Shown here: positions 1 to 6,578 of the stretch, one piece after another
How positions within the stretch are numbered: position 1 is the stretch's first letter
How the letters are laid out: each line of letters begins with the position of its first letter
NCBI GenBank assembly: GCA_017620055.1
Contig: JAFZRD010000020.1
Span: 1 to 9,330 of the forward strand
Source: Lachnospiraceae bacterium
GTDB lineage: Bacteria > Bacillota_A > Clostridia > Lachnospirales > Lachnospiraceae
Reading direction: 5' to 3'
Length of the DNA: 9,330 nucleotides
Translations under genes and position numbers: made by a program
Notes under the pieces: generated by a model
What the model was told of the DNA's origin: nothing
The model's input: the letters and a program-made list of their open reading frames with translations, nothing else
The model's database searches: none

Positions 1-336
1 AGCCACATTCTCGGGCTTCTTGATAAAATCAATCGCCCCGAGTGACAGTGCATCGATGGTCTCCCTGGCTCCCTCACCCGTTGTCGTGCTCGCCATGAGC
101 ACCCGGGCACTCACACGCGACTTCTGCATCTCCTCCAGAAGCTGTAATCCCGTCATTCTCGGCATGTATACATCGAGAACGACTGCGTCAAACTCCTTCT
201 GGCAGATCATCTTGAAGCCTTCGGCCCCGTCAGTTGCAGTGTTTACAACCTCAAACCTGTCATCGGAATTGATTATATCACAAAACACCCTTCTCATGAG
301 TGCAGAGTCATCGACGATTAAGATTTTTTTCTTCAT
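1..336 (-). CDS. cheB: CheB chemotaxis methylesterase, N-terminal receiver domain (partial)
   Basis: The visible 112 codons form a response-regulator receiver domain; the gene runs off the left edge, so the C-terminal methylesterase domain is not seen. The acidic pocket is D9-D10 (ILIVDDSALMRR), the phosphoacceptor is D55 (VVLDVYMP), the Ser/Thr switch is around S83-T84 and the conserved lysine is K107 (IKKP). The segment MASTTTGEGARETIDALSLG resembles CheB receivers (typically SSLTEEGA...TLEALELGA), unlike the CheY in this window, which reads MCSAMGQQ. CheB removes methyl or amide groups from chemoreceptor glutamates when phosphorylated by CheA. The ATG at 336 is chosen because GGAGG lies at 345-341, four bases upstream. 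It is the last gene in view, 42 bases after the PilZ gene, in the place it holds in the B. subtilis operon. Without the catalytic domain, another fused receiver protein is a minor alternative. Confidence 0.88.
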   Translation of the reverse strand, partial: MKKKILIVDDSALMRRVFCDIINSDDRFEVVNTATDGAEGFKMICQKEFDAVVLDVYMPRMTGLQLLEEMQKSRVSARVLMASTTTGEGARETIDALSLGAIDFIKKPENVA

Positions 337-378
337 TTTTCCTCCAAAATGCCCCAAAACAGGGTCTTAAGACAGGTA

Positions 379-1104
379 TCAGAGTGTCCCGCGCTGGCGA
401 TGACGCTGTTTGCGTTCCTCTTCAAAGATGTACTTGATTATACTCTCTCTGTCATCATTTACCATATTTACGAACTGGATCCTGTTTTCAAACGAATCCT
501 CCCTGTTCTCCATCGGCTCTGATCTCAATACCTTGCCCACAAGCTTGTATTCGGTCACGGAACCGTTTACGAACAGTGAAAATACGAACCTTATGAGTGA
601 GCCCTTGGGATACTGTACCTTGGAGATGAACCTTGCACCTCCGCCGCTGATATCCACCATCGTGCCGTTGTCAAAAGTAAGATCCGTATCTATGAACTGA
701 ACCTGCTGAAGGTTCTTGTTCCCGTCATCATCTATCGCCTTGGACTTCATTTCCAGGACCGTGTTAAGCCTGTAATACTCTCTTCTCTGATACTTCTGAA
801 GGTCCGTCTCCAGTTCCATCGACAGCACGAAGAGGTTATTGCTCTTGTATCTCTCCACCACTCTTGCAAGGCACTGATACAGACCGTTCGATGTATAGAA
901 GCACAGACTGTACTCCGCATCAACAGGCAGGAGTACTATCTTGCTCTGCTCCATCGGCATGGCTATCTTGATGATATCTTCGGACTCGATATCATACAGC
1001 TCGCTCCGATATGTTTTTCTTGTTATCTCCCCCAGTTCATCAGTGGTCTTTTTGATCGATTCGATCTCGATCTTATTTCCGATCTGAACAAATTTTGAAA
1101 TCAT
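379..1104 (-). CDS. YcgR-like PilZ-domain protein, probable c-di-GMP receptor
   Basis: A 241-residue protein with the two-domain plan of YcgR-type flagellar brakes. Residues 1 to about 100 form an N-terminal YcgR-like beta domain. Residues from about 104 form a PilZ domain with both c-di-GMP signatures intact: RxxxR at R108-R112 (QRREYYR, with an extra R107) and D/NxSxxG at D151-S153-G156 (DISGGG). The end (RIQFVNM followed by a basic helix) is usual for PilZ proteins. In the known family, c-di-GMP binding lets such proteins slow the motor or reduce motility; that role is inferred here from domains and from position inside the flagellar operon. The ATG at 1104 has AAGGAGA at 1117-1111, six bases upstream. 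Eighteen bases separate it from flhG. It could instead act on chemotaxis or on CheB-linked signalling; the exact target cannot be read from sequence. Confidence 0.9.
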   Translation of the reverse strand: MISKFVQIGNKIEIESIKKTTDELGEITRKTYRSELYDIESEDIIKIAMPMEQSKIVLLPVDAEYSLCFYTSNGLYQCLARVVERYKSNNLFVLSMELETDLQKYQRREYYRLNTVLEMKSKAIDDDGNKNLQQVQFIDTDLTFDNGTMVDISGGGARFISKVQYPKGSLIRFVFSLFVNGSVTEYKLVGKVLRSEPMENREDSFENRIQFVNMVNDDRESIIKYIFEEERKQRHRQRGTL

Positions 1105-1122
1105 ACCTTCTCTCCTTGTTCT

Positions 1123-2001
1123 CTATTTATTTCCCCTTACCATCGATGCGAAAAATCCCGCCATTCCACGCTTGTGGTATACCGGCGCATTCGCATTCGT
1201 CTCAAGTGCCGTTGCCAGATCCGTAAAAGCCTGTGCGCTCTTTGCATTCGGATTCTGTATCGATATTGGCATCTGCTGCATTACTGCCTTGACAAGCTCA
1301 TGATCCTCCGGGATCACGCCTATCAGACAAAGCGGTATCTTCAGATATCTTGCCGTTACCGCGTTTAGTTTGGTGTACAGCTGCCTTCCCTCTTCAAAGT
1401 TATCAACCTTGTTGGCCACGACCTTGATCGCGGTATTTTCCCGGTCAAACTTCGGATGTCGGTTAAGCGCCTTGAGCAGCGAGTACGAATCGGTTATCGA
1501 TGTCGGCTCCGGCGTTGTCACGAGAAGTATCTCTCCGCTTGCCACAAGAAACTCCAGGACAGCATCGCTGATCCCGGCACCCGTATCTATTATTATAACA
1601 TCTGCCAAAAGATCCAGCTCACTGAGATTTTTGACAAGATAATCAATATAATCCCTGCCGAGGTTGGATAAACTGGCGATCCCGGATCCGCCGGAGATAA
1701 AGCCTATGTCCATCGGTCCCATCGTGATTATCTCACGGATATGCTTGCCCTGATATATCAGATCCGCAAGATTATGCTTCGGGATCGCTCCGAACATTAC
1801 CTCTATGTTGGCCATTCCAAAGTCCGCATCAAATATGATAACACGCTTTCCAAGACGTCTGAACTGGACAGCTAGATTGATCGAGACGTTGGACTTGCCC
1901 ACGCCGCCTTTTCCGCTTGTCACCGTGATGACTCTCGCTCCGGGACGGCTCGCTGCGGCACTGCTCTTGATTATGTTCCGAAGTCCTTCAGCCTGATCCA
2001 T
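1123..2001 (-). CDS. flhG: FlhG (YlxH/FleN), MinD-like ATPase controlling flagellar number
   Basis: A MinD/ParA-family ATPase of 292 residues. It has a deviant Walker A motif (KGGVGKS, residues 31-37), the DADFGMAN switch region (58-65) and a Walker B aspartate at D139 (VIIIDTGAG). The extreme N-terminus carries DQAEGLR (2-8), matching the motif that in Bacillus FlhG stimulates the GTPase of FlhF. The C-terminus (279-289, GMAGFFASMVR) looks like an amphipathic membrane-targeting helix as in MinD. FlhG limits flagellar number and helps place the basal body and assemble the C-ring, acting with FlhF at the membrane. The start is taken as ATG at 2001: it overlaps the flhF stop as TGATG and has GGGAGG at 2013-2008 with six bases of spacing. 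A GTG at 2004 would add one residue but leaves only three bases of spacing. Confidence 0.95.
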   Translation of the reverse strand: MDQAEGLRNIIKSSAAASRPGARVITVTSGKGGVGKSNVSINLAVQFRRLGKRVIIFDADFGMANIEVMFGAIPKHNLADLIYQGKHIREIITMGPMDIGFISGGSGIASLSNLGRDYIDYLVKNLSELDLLADVIIIDTGAGISDAVLEFLVASGEILLVTTPEPTSITDSYSLLKALNRHPKFDRENTAIKVVANKVDNFEEGRQLYTKLNAVTARYLKIPLCLIGVIPEDHELVKAVMQQMPISIQNPNAKSAQAFTDLATALETNANAPVYHKRGMAGFFASMVRGNK

Positions 2002-3197
2002 CACTTACCTCCCAGCAGCTGCTTGACGGTGGATTGCGGTGAAAAAACTTCTATATCGTCCGGTACGTTCTGTCCGCATGTCACATACGACATCGATGCA
2101 CCCGTATGCATGCAGAGATTGAAAAGATTACCGAGTGTACCTGTTTCATCAAGTTTCGTGAAGATGAGTTTGTAATCCGTAAATTCCGAATATGCGTCGG
2201 CGATCGCAACAAGGTCCCTGTATTTCGTCGTTGCGCTCACAACAAGATAAGTATCCTTGTCAACGGAGTCATCAACACTGCGAAGGAAATGTGCCATGGA
2301 ATCCTTCTGCTCCTCATTGTGCTGACTGTGTCCCGCGGTGTCGACAAGTATGTAATCGTATTCCTTGAACTCACTTATCGCGGTCATCATCTCATCTTCA
2401 GTATATATGACCCTGAAAGGAACATTGAGTATGTTGGCATATGTCTTCAGCTGCTCCGCTGCGGCAATCCTGTATGTATCCGTTGTAAGAAGCACGATCT
2501 TTTTCTTATGATTAACGCAAAGCTGTGATGCAAGCTTGGCGATCGTCGTTGTCTTTCCTACACCTGTCGGTCCGATGAAAAAGATCACGCGCTGCTTTTC
2601 AAGTCCGAGCGGGATAGTCACGGGCTGTCCGAACTTTAGTATCATCTTCTGGTAAATATTTCCGAGTATCAGATCCACGCTTGCCTTCTGCGTATCGATC
2701 TTTCCGATCTCGTCAATAAGTTCGTTCGCGTATTTTTCAGCCACCTCATTACTGATAAGCGTATTGTATATCAGCTTTAAGAACGATACGGTCGAATCCT
2801 CCGGAACTCCCTTTTCGAATTCGTCCTTCTCGGCTCCTGCTTTCAGCTGCTTCTCAAGAAGCGACTGCAGGCTGTCAAGTCTCTGCTCAATGACCTTCTC
2901 CGTCTTGCCTGTATCCTCGGGCTCATCAGGCAATATATCTTCGGACGGGAAAAGCCCGCGGTTGATACTCTGACTGACGCTCTGTTTGGCCAGCAGTGAA
3001 AAAGCGTTGTTCTGCTGACGCTCATATTCCTCTTCCATTCCGACGGTCACTTCAACCATCGGCCTTGTAAGAAAGGATAGCAGTCCCTTTTTCTTATGGC
3101 TCCTTGTACTCATCAGGACGACATTGTCGCCCATCTCGCGCCTTGCGGCGCTCATCGCCTCTTCTTCCGTTTTTCCCTGAAACTTCTTGATTATCAT
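2001..3197 (-). CDS. flhF: FlhF, SRP-family GTPase for flagellar positioning
   Basis: A 398-residue protein with the FlhF plan: an N-terminal basic/regulatory B domain (1 to about 130, opening MIIKKFQGKTEEEAMSAARR), a helical N domain (about 135-200) and an SRP-type GTPase G domain. The G motifs are intact: P-loop GPTGVGKTT (209-217), DTYRIAAAEQL (240-250, the SRP insertion-box region), DTAGH (286-290) and TKLD (347-350). With FlhG it sets where and how many flagella are built. The ATG at 3197 directly abuts the flhA stop (TAAATG) and no good Shine-Dalgarno precedes it, so translation is probably coupled to flhA termination. Its own stop overlaps the flhG start by one base. SRP54 or FtsY are excluded by the FlhF-type N-terminus and the neighbours. 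Confidence 0.96.
   Translation of the reverse strand: MIIKKFQGKTEEEAMSAARREMGDNVVLMSTRSHKKKGLLSFLTRPMVEVTVGMEEEYERQQNNAFSLLAKQSVSQSINRGLFPSEDILPDEPEDTGKTEKVIEQRLDSLQSLLEKQLKAGAEKDEFEKGVPEDSTVSFLKLIYNTLISNEVAEKYANELIDEIGKIDTQKASVDLILGNIYQKMILKFGQPVTIPLGLEKQRVIFFIGPTGVGKTTTIAKLASQLCVNHKKKIVLLTTDTYRIAAAEQLKTYANILNVPFRVIYTEDEMMTAISEFKEYDYILVDTAGHSQHNEEQKDSMAHFLRSVDDSVDKDTYLVVSATTKYRDLVAIADAYSEFTDYKLIFTKLDETGTLGNLFNLCMHTGASMSYVTCGQNVPDDIEVFSPQSTVKQLLGGK
2008..2013 (-). promoter_or_regulatory. Ribosome binding site of flhG
   Basis: GGGAGG reads on the minus strand inside the last codons of flhF. It lies six bases before the ATG at 2001 and only three before the GTG at 2004, so it supports the ATG as the flhG start. 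Confidence 0.7.
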
Positions 3198-5240
3198 TTA
3201 TGCTGTCACCATTCCGACCGATTGAAGTTCAACATTCGAATCGATCTCATTATATGATACTACAATTAAGTCCGGATAGTAATCCTCAGTTAATTTTTTA
3301 AAATACATCCTGACTATCGGGGACGTTATGATTATCGGATTCCTTCCGAGGTTTTCAAGTTTGGCCGTCTCATCTCCGACGGACTTCATGATCTCTTTCG
3401 TCCTTTCGGGATCAAGTGTTAAATACGCACCCTGCTCCGTCTGCTTGACCGAATTCATGATCTCCTGCTCTATCTTCGGATCAAGTGTTACGACACTCGT
3501 TGCTTCGTTCGCATCAAAATACTTGGCGGAGATCGCACGTTTTAAGCTCTGCCTTACATACTCGGTCAGGACATCCGTATCCCTTGTCACCGGGGCATGA
3601 TCCGCAAGTGTTTCAAATATCGACAGCAGATCGCGGATGGAGATACCTTCCTTCAACAGGTTCTGAAGAACCTTCTGTATCTCACCGAGCCCGAGCAGCT
3701 TCGGAGTCAGTTCATCAACAAGCGACGGGTTCGATTCCTTGATGTTGTTGATAAGGTTCTGAACATCCTGACGGGTGAGCAGTTCCGAAATATGAGTCCT
3801 GATGATCTCTGTCAAATGCGTTGCTATGATCGACGGAGGATCGACAACAGTGTAACCGAGACTTTCCGCACGCTCTCTCTGCGATTCGGTGATCCATTTC
3901 GCAGGCAGATGGAACGACGGCTCGAATGTCGGGATACCGGTTATCTCCTCCTCGACAAATCCCGGATTCATCGCCATATAGTGATCGAACAGTATCTCAC
4001 CTTCACTGACCTGAATGCCCTTGATCTTGATGATATACTGATTCGGATTAAGCTGTATGTTATCACGCAGTCTTATGATCGGAACAACGGTACCGAGTTC
4101 GAGCGCTACCTGACGACGTATCATAACGACACGATCCAAAAGGTCACCGCCCTGGTTAACATCCGCAAGCGGGATGATACCGTAACCGAATTCGAGTTCG
4201 ATTGGATCTACCTGCAGAAGCGAAGTAACGTTCTCGGGTTTTCTGACCTCTTCCGCTTCCTCCTCCTCGGCCTCCACGGTCTTCTCAGTCTTGCTAACCT
4301 CGATGTTGTTCGCAACGATCCTGCCGCTTACTATGAACAGAAGTCCTATCGCCAGAAACAGTATCGCATTAAGGGGCGTTACCACTCCGAGAAAACATAT
4401 GACACCACCGACAAAATACATGGCCTTGGGCATACCGAACAGCTGCGATACGAGCACCGAACCGAAGTCCGCTTCCTTGGAACCCTTCGTTACGAGTATA
4501 CCTGTTGACAGCGATATGAGAAGCGACGGGATCTGTGACACAAGGCCGTCACCGATCGTAAGTATCGTGTATTTCTGAATGGCTGCGTTAAAATCAAGTC
4601 CCTGACGCAGCATCCCCATGGCGATACCGCCGATGATATTAACGAACGTGATGATAAGACCGGCAGTAGCGTCTCCTTTTACGTACTTGACCGCACCATC
4701 CATGGATCCGAAGAAGCTTGATTCTTCCTGGATCTTGGCACGCATCGCTTTGGCTTCGTCATCTGTGATCGCTCCCGTGTTCAGATCGGCATCGATAGCC
4801 ATCTGCTTACCGGGCATGGCATCGAGCGTAAATCTTGCGGTAACTTCGGCAACTCGCTCGGAACCTTTGTTGATGACCATGAACTGGATGATTATCAGGA
4901 TTATGAATACGATGGTACCCATTACCAGATCACCGCCGCCGACGAACGAACCGAATGTCTCAACGACGTTTCCGGGCGATCCGGATGACAGTATCAGTCT
5001 TGTTGATGAGACGTTAAGGGATATCCTGAATATCGTCGTAAAGAGCAGGAGCGTCGGGAAGAAGGACATGTCCAGAACTTCCTTGGCGAACATCGTATTG
5101 AACAATACCGCGAATGCGATCGAGATATTGATGGCAAGGGCAACGTCAAGAACCTGCGAAGGTATGGGGACTATGAGGAATATGAATGCGAACAGAAGAT
5201 ACAGCGCAACGCCGATATCTGCTGTAGCCATTTTTCGCAT
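3198..5240 (-). CDS. flhA: FlhA, flagellar type III export gate protein
   Basis: A 680-residue FHIPEP-family protein of normal length. The N-terminal part (to about residue 310) is hydrophobic with multiple membrane segments, for example about 10-30, 106-124, 193-215 and 274-305. The conserved cytoplasmic loop holds RFTLDAMPGKQMAIDADLN (136-154). An acidic linker (EAEEEEAEE, 323-331) leads into the cytoplasmic domain, which starts at about VDPIELEFGYG and in the family forms a nonameric ring that receives chaperone-substrate complexes and couples proton flow to export. The ATG at 5240 is preferred over the ATG at 5231 because GGGGAGGAGG lies six bases before it. The gene follows flhB after 116 bases holding a structured element, and it ends flush against flhF. 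No broken motifs were seen. Confidence 0.97.
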   Translation of the reverse strand: MRKMATADIGVALYLLFAFIFLIVPIPSQVLDVALAINISIAFAVLFNTMFAKEVLDMSFFPTLLLFTTIFRISLNVSSTRLILSSGSPGNVVETFGSFVGGGDLVMGTIVFIILIIIQFMVINKGSERVAEVTARFTLDAMPGKQMAIDADLNTGAITDDEAKAMRAKIQEESSFFGSMDGAVKYVKGDATAGLIITFVNIIGGIAMGMLRQGLDFNAAIQKYTILTIGDGLVSQIPSLLISLSTGILVTKGSKEADFGSVLVSQLFGMPKAMYFVGGVICFLGVVTPLNAILFLAIGLLFIVSGRIVANNIEVSKTEKTVEAEEEEAEEVRKPENVTSLLQVDPIELEFGYGIIPLADVNQGGDLLDRVVMIRRQVALELGTVVPIIRLRDNIQLNPNQYIIKIKGIQVSEGEILFDHYMAMNPGFVEEEITGIPTFEPSFHLPAKWITESQRERAESLGYTVVDPPSIIATHLTEIIRTHISELLTRQDVQNLINNIKESNPSLVDELTPKLLGLGEIQKVLQNLLKEGISIRDLLSIFETLADHAPVTRDTDVLTEYVRQSLKRAISAKYFDANEATSVVTLDPKIEQEIMNSVKQTEQGAYLTLDPERTKEIMKSVGDETAKLENLGRNPIIITSPIVRMYFKKLTEDYYPDLIVVSYNEIDSNVELQSVGMVTA

Positions 5241-5246
5241 AATAAT

Positions 5247-5256
5247 CCTCCTCCCC
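5247..5256 (-). promoter_or_regulatory. Strong ribosome binding site of flhA
   Basis: GGGGAGGAGG with six bases of spacing to the ATG at 5240 is one of the strongest Shine-Dalgarno matches in the window. It lies ten bases beyond the 3' end of the structured element at 5266-5356, so that RNA could affect its accessibility. Confidence 0.75.
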
Positions 5257-5265
5257 TGTTAAAAT

Positions 5266-5356
5266 ATGACGCTCGCGCATTTATAATCATGCTTCGCATG
5301 ATGGGCGCTCGCGGTGCAGACAGGTTCTTCCCATAAATGGGCCCCTCCTATCTGCA
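5266..5356 (-). promoter_or_regulatory. Structured RNA element A in the flhA leader, homologous to element B
   Basis: Read on the minus strand, the element starts one base after the flhB stop codon. The first stem pairs TGCAGATAGG (5356-5347) with CCTGTCTGCA (5324-5315): ten pairs including one U·G. It encloses an asymmetric purine-rich internal loop (AGGGG against AAGAA) and an inner hairpin CCCAT-TT-ATGGG (5341-5330). After ACCGCGA comes a second stem, GCGC (5308-5305) with GCGC (5278-5275). That stem carries an internal loop (CC against TATAAAT) and a terminal hairpin ATCATGC-GAA-GCATGAT (5302-5286). The homology to element B continues to about CGTCAT (5271-5266). The sequence and pairing are directly visible; a role in controlling flhA translation or transcript stability is inferred. 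No U-run follows, so it is not an intrinsic terminator, and I do not recognise a known riboswitch consensus. Confidence 0.72.
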
Positions 5357-6481
5357 TCAACTTATCTTCCTTGCATTATAAATAGCTGCGAGAATTTCCG
5401 CGACAGTCTGATAAAGCTCAGGCGGGATCGGACTTCCGAGATCCACGTTGTAGTAGAGCATCCTTGCGAGCGGCTTGTTCTCGACTATGTCAATTCCGGC
5501 CTCTGCGGCTCTCTCTTTGATACGCGCCGCGAGAAAATCTTCTCCCTTGGCAACAACGTATGGCGCATCAAAAACGTTCACATCGTATTTGATCGCAACT
5601 GCAAAGTGCGTCGGGTTCGTGATGACGACATCGGCCGAAGGTACCGCCTGCATCATCCTTCGTCTTGATGCTTCACGCATCCTCTGCTTCTGCTGTCCTT
5701 TGATCGCAGGGTCTCCTTCTGCGTTCTTCCACTCGTCCTTGACTTCCTGCTTTGTCATCTTCATGTCTTCGGCGAATTTCCATTTCTGGTATCCGAAATC
5801 GGCAAATCCGATGACTATATAGAACGCGCTGATCTTCAGCCCGAGGCTGATAGCGATATCACCTATGATCCTGATCGCGGAGATCAGTTCCATGTCAAAG
5901 AGTGAGAACAGAACCGCAAACTCACCCTTGATCGTGGAGTATGCCAGATATCCGAGAAGAAAAAGTTTGATGAGTGATTTTAACAGCTCGATCAGCTTCT
6001 CCTTCGAAAAGATCCTCTTAAACCCGCTTATCGGATTGATCTTCGAAAACTTCGGGCGAAGCGGTTTGGTCGTAGGTGCCCACTTGACCTGCATTATGTC
6101 GGCGGTTATCGCAACAATGACTGCGGCTATGAACACAGGGGCTACAATAATGGCCATCTGCAGGATATTCATGTTCATCAGTCTGCAGAAATCCTTTACG
6201 GATATCTCGCCGCCAACAAGCGTTGTCATCTCCTTCATCCGCGTATAGTTGATGCGGAATGAATTAAGGAATGTATGTCCTATGGTCCCTGCCCAGATCT
6301 TCAATACGACAAAGAGCGCAAGAAGCGCAAAGGCCTGCCCGAGCTCGCGGCTCTTGGCAACCTGTCCTTCCTTCCTGGCATCCGACAGTTTCTTCTCGGT
6401 TGCCGGCTCGGTCTTTTCGCCGCCGGCCCCTTCCTTGGCGAACAACTGCAGATTAAGTTGGAGATATATAGTATCCTTCAT
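5357..6481 (-). CDS. flhB: FlhB, flagellar export switch protein (autoprotease)
   Basis: A 374-residue FlhB/HrpN/YscU/SpaS-family protein of usual length. The N-terminus (LQLNLQLFAKEG...GEKTEPATEKKLSDARKEGQVAKSREL) is typical of the family. Membrane segments lie at about 48-68, 106-128, 165-186 and 205-228. The cytoplasmic domain contains the autocleavage motif NPTH (289-292), with cleavage expected between N289 and P290, followed by the conserved YDxxxxDAPxVVAKG pattern. FlhB switches export from rod/hook to filament substrates and sits at the gate with FliPQR and FlhA. The ATG at 6481 is favoured by family N-termini. A TTG at 6490 (377 residues) is possible but falls in the end of element B. 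Only a weak GGA precedes the ATG, so initiation may depend on coupling or on the leader structure. In some Clostridium species fliR and flhB are fused; here they are separate. Confidence 0.96.
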   Translation of the reverse strand: MKDTIYLQLNLQLFAKEGAGGEKTEPATEKKLSDARKEGQVAKSRELGQAFALLALFVVLKIWAGTIGHTFLNSFRINYTRMKEMTTLVGGEISVKDFCRLMNMNILQMAIIVAPVFIAAVIVAITADIMQVKWAPTTKPLRPKFSKINPISGFKRIFSKEKLIELLKSLIKLFLLGYLAYSTIKGEFAVLFSLFDMELISAIRIIGDIAISLGLKISAFYIVIGFADFGYQKWKFAEDMKMTKQEVKDEWKNAEGDPAIKGQQKQRMREASRRRMMQAVPSADVVITNPTHFAVAIKYDVNVFDAPYVVAKGEDFLAARIKERAAEAGIDIVENKPLARMLYYNVDLGSPIPPELYQTVAEILAAIYNARKIS

Positions 6482-6489
6482 TTTTTCCA

Positions 6490-6578
6490 ATGTCGTTCGC
6501 CCATTTAGATCGGCTTCGCCGATAGGGGCTCACGGTGCAGTAAGGCCTCCTCCCGCAAGCGGGTCCCTCCTCACTGCA
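6490..6578 (-). promoter_or_regulatory. Structured RNA element B in the flhB leader, homologous to element A
   Basis: On the minus strand the first stem pairs TGCAGTGAGG (6578-6569) with CCTTACTGCA (6545-6536): ten pairs with one G·U. The fliR stop codon (6573-6571) lies inside its 5' strand. The internal loop is AGGGA against AGGAGG, and the inner hairpin is CCCGC-TT-GCGGG (6563-6552), readable as a CUUG tetraloop. After ACCGTGA follow a second stem GCCC (6529-6526) with GGGC (6502-6499), an internal loop CT against CTAAAT, and the hairpin ATCGGC-GAA-GCCGAT (6523-6509). The element ends at about CGACAT, 9 bases before the flhB ATG. Compared with element A, paired positions change together while loops stay alike. 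Function is not known; cis regulation of flhB is inferred. Confidence 0.72.

Noticed and set aside
20..370. A 116-codon plus-strand frame across the start of cheB
   Set aside because: The minus strand encodes a complete receiver-domain pattern with a good ribosome site; the plus frame has no domain and no ribosome site.
364..373. Perfect 10-base palindrome GTCTTAAGAC between the PilZ gene and cheB
   Set aside because: It is a single short palindrome without a loop or U-run and has no second copy noticed; chance is likely.
3597..4508. A 303-codon open frame on the plus strand inside flhA
   Set aside because: It lies wholly antisense to flhA, which has continuous family motifs; the translation is rich in Arg and Tyr, has no recognisable domain, and is a mirror of flhA codon bias.
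5280..5285. TATAAA on the minus strand as a promoter -10 box for flhA
   Set aside because: The homologous position in element B reads CTAAAT, there is no matching -35 at the right spacing, and it is better explained as the conserved internal loop of the RNA element.
5286..5302. Hairpin before flhA considered as an intrinsic terminator
   Set aside because: The stem ATCATGC/GCATGAT is followed by TATAAATGCG, not a U-run, and the sister hairpin before flhB also has no U-run.
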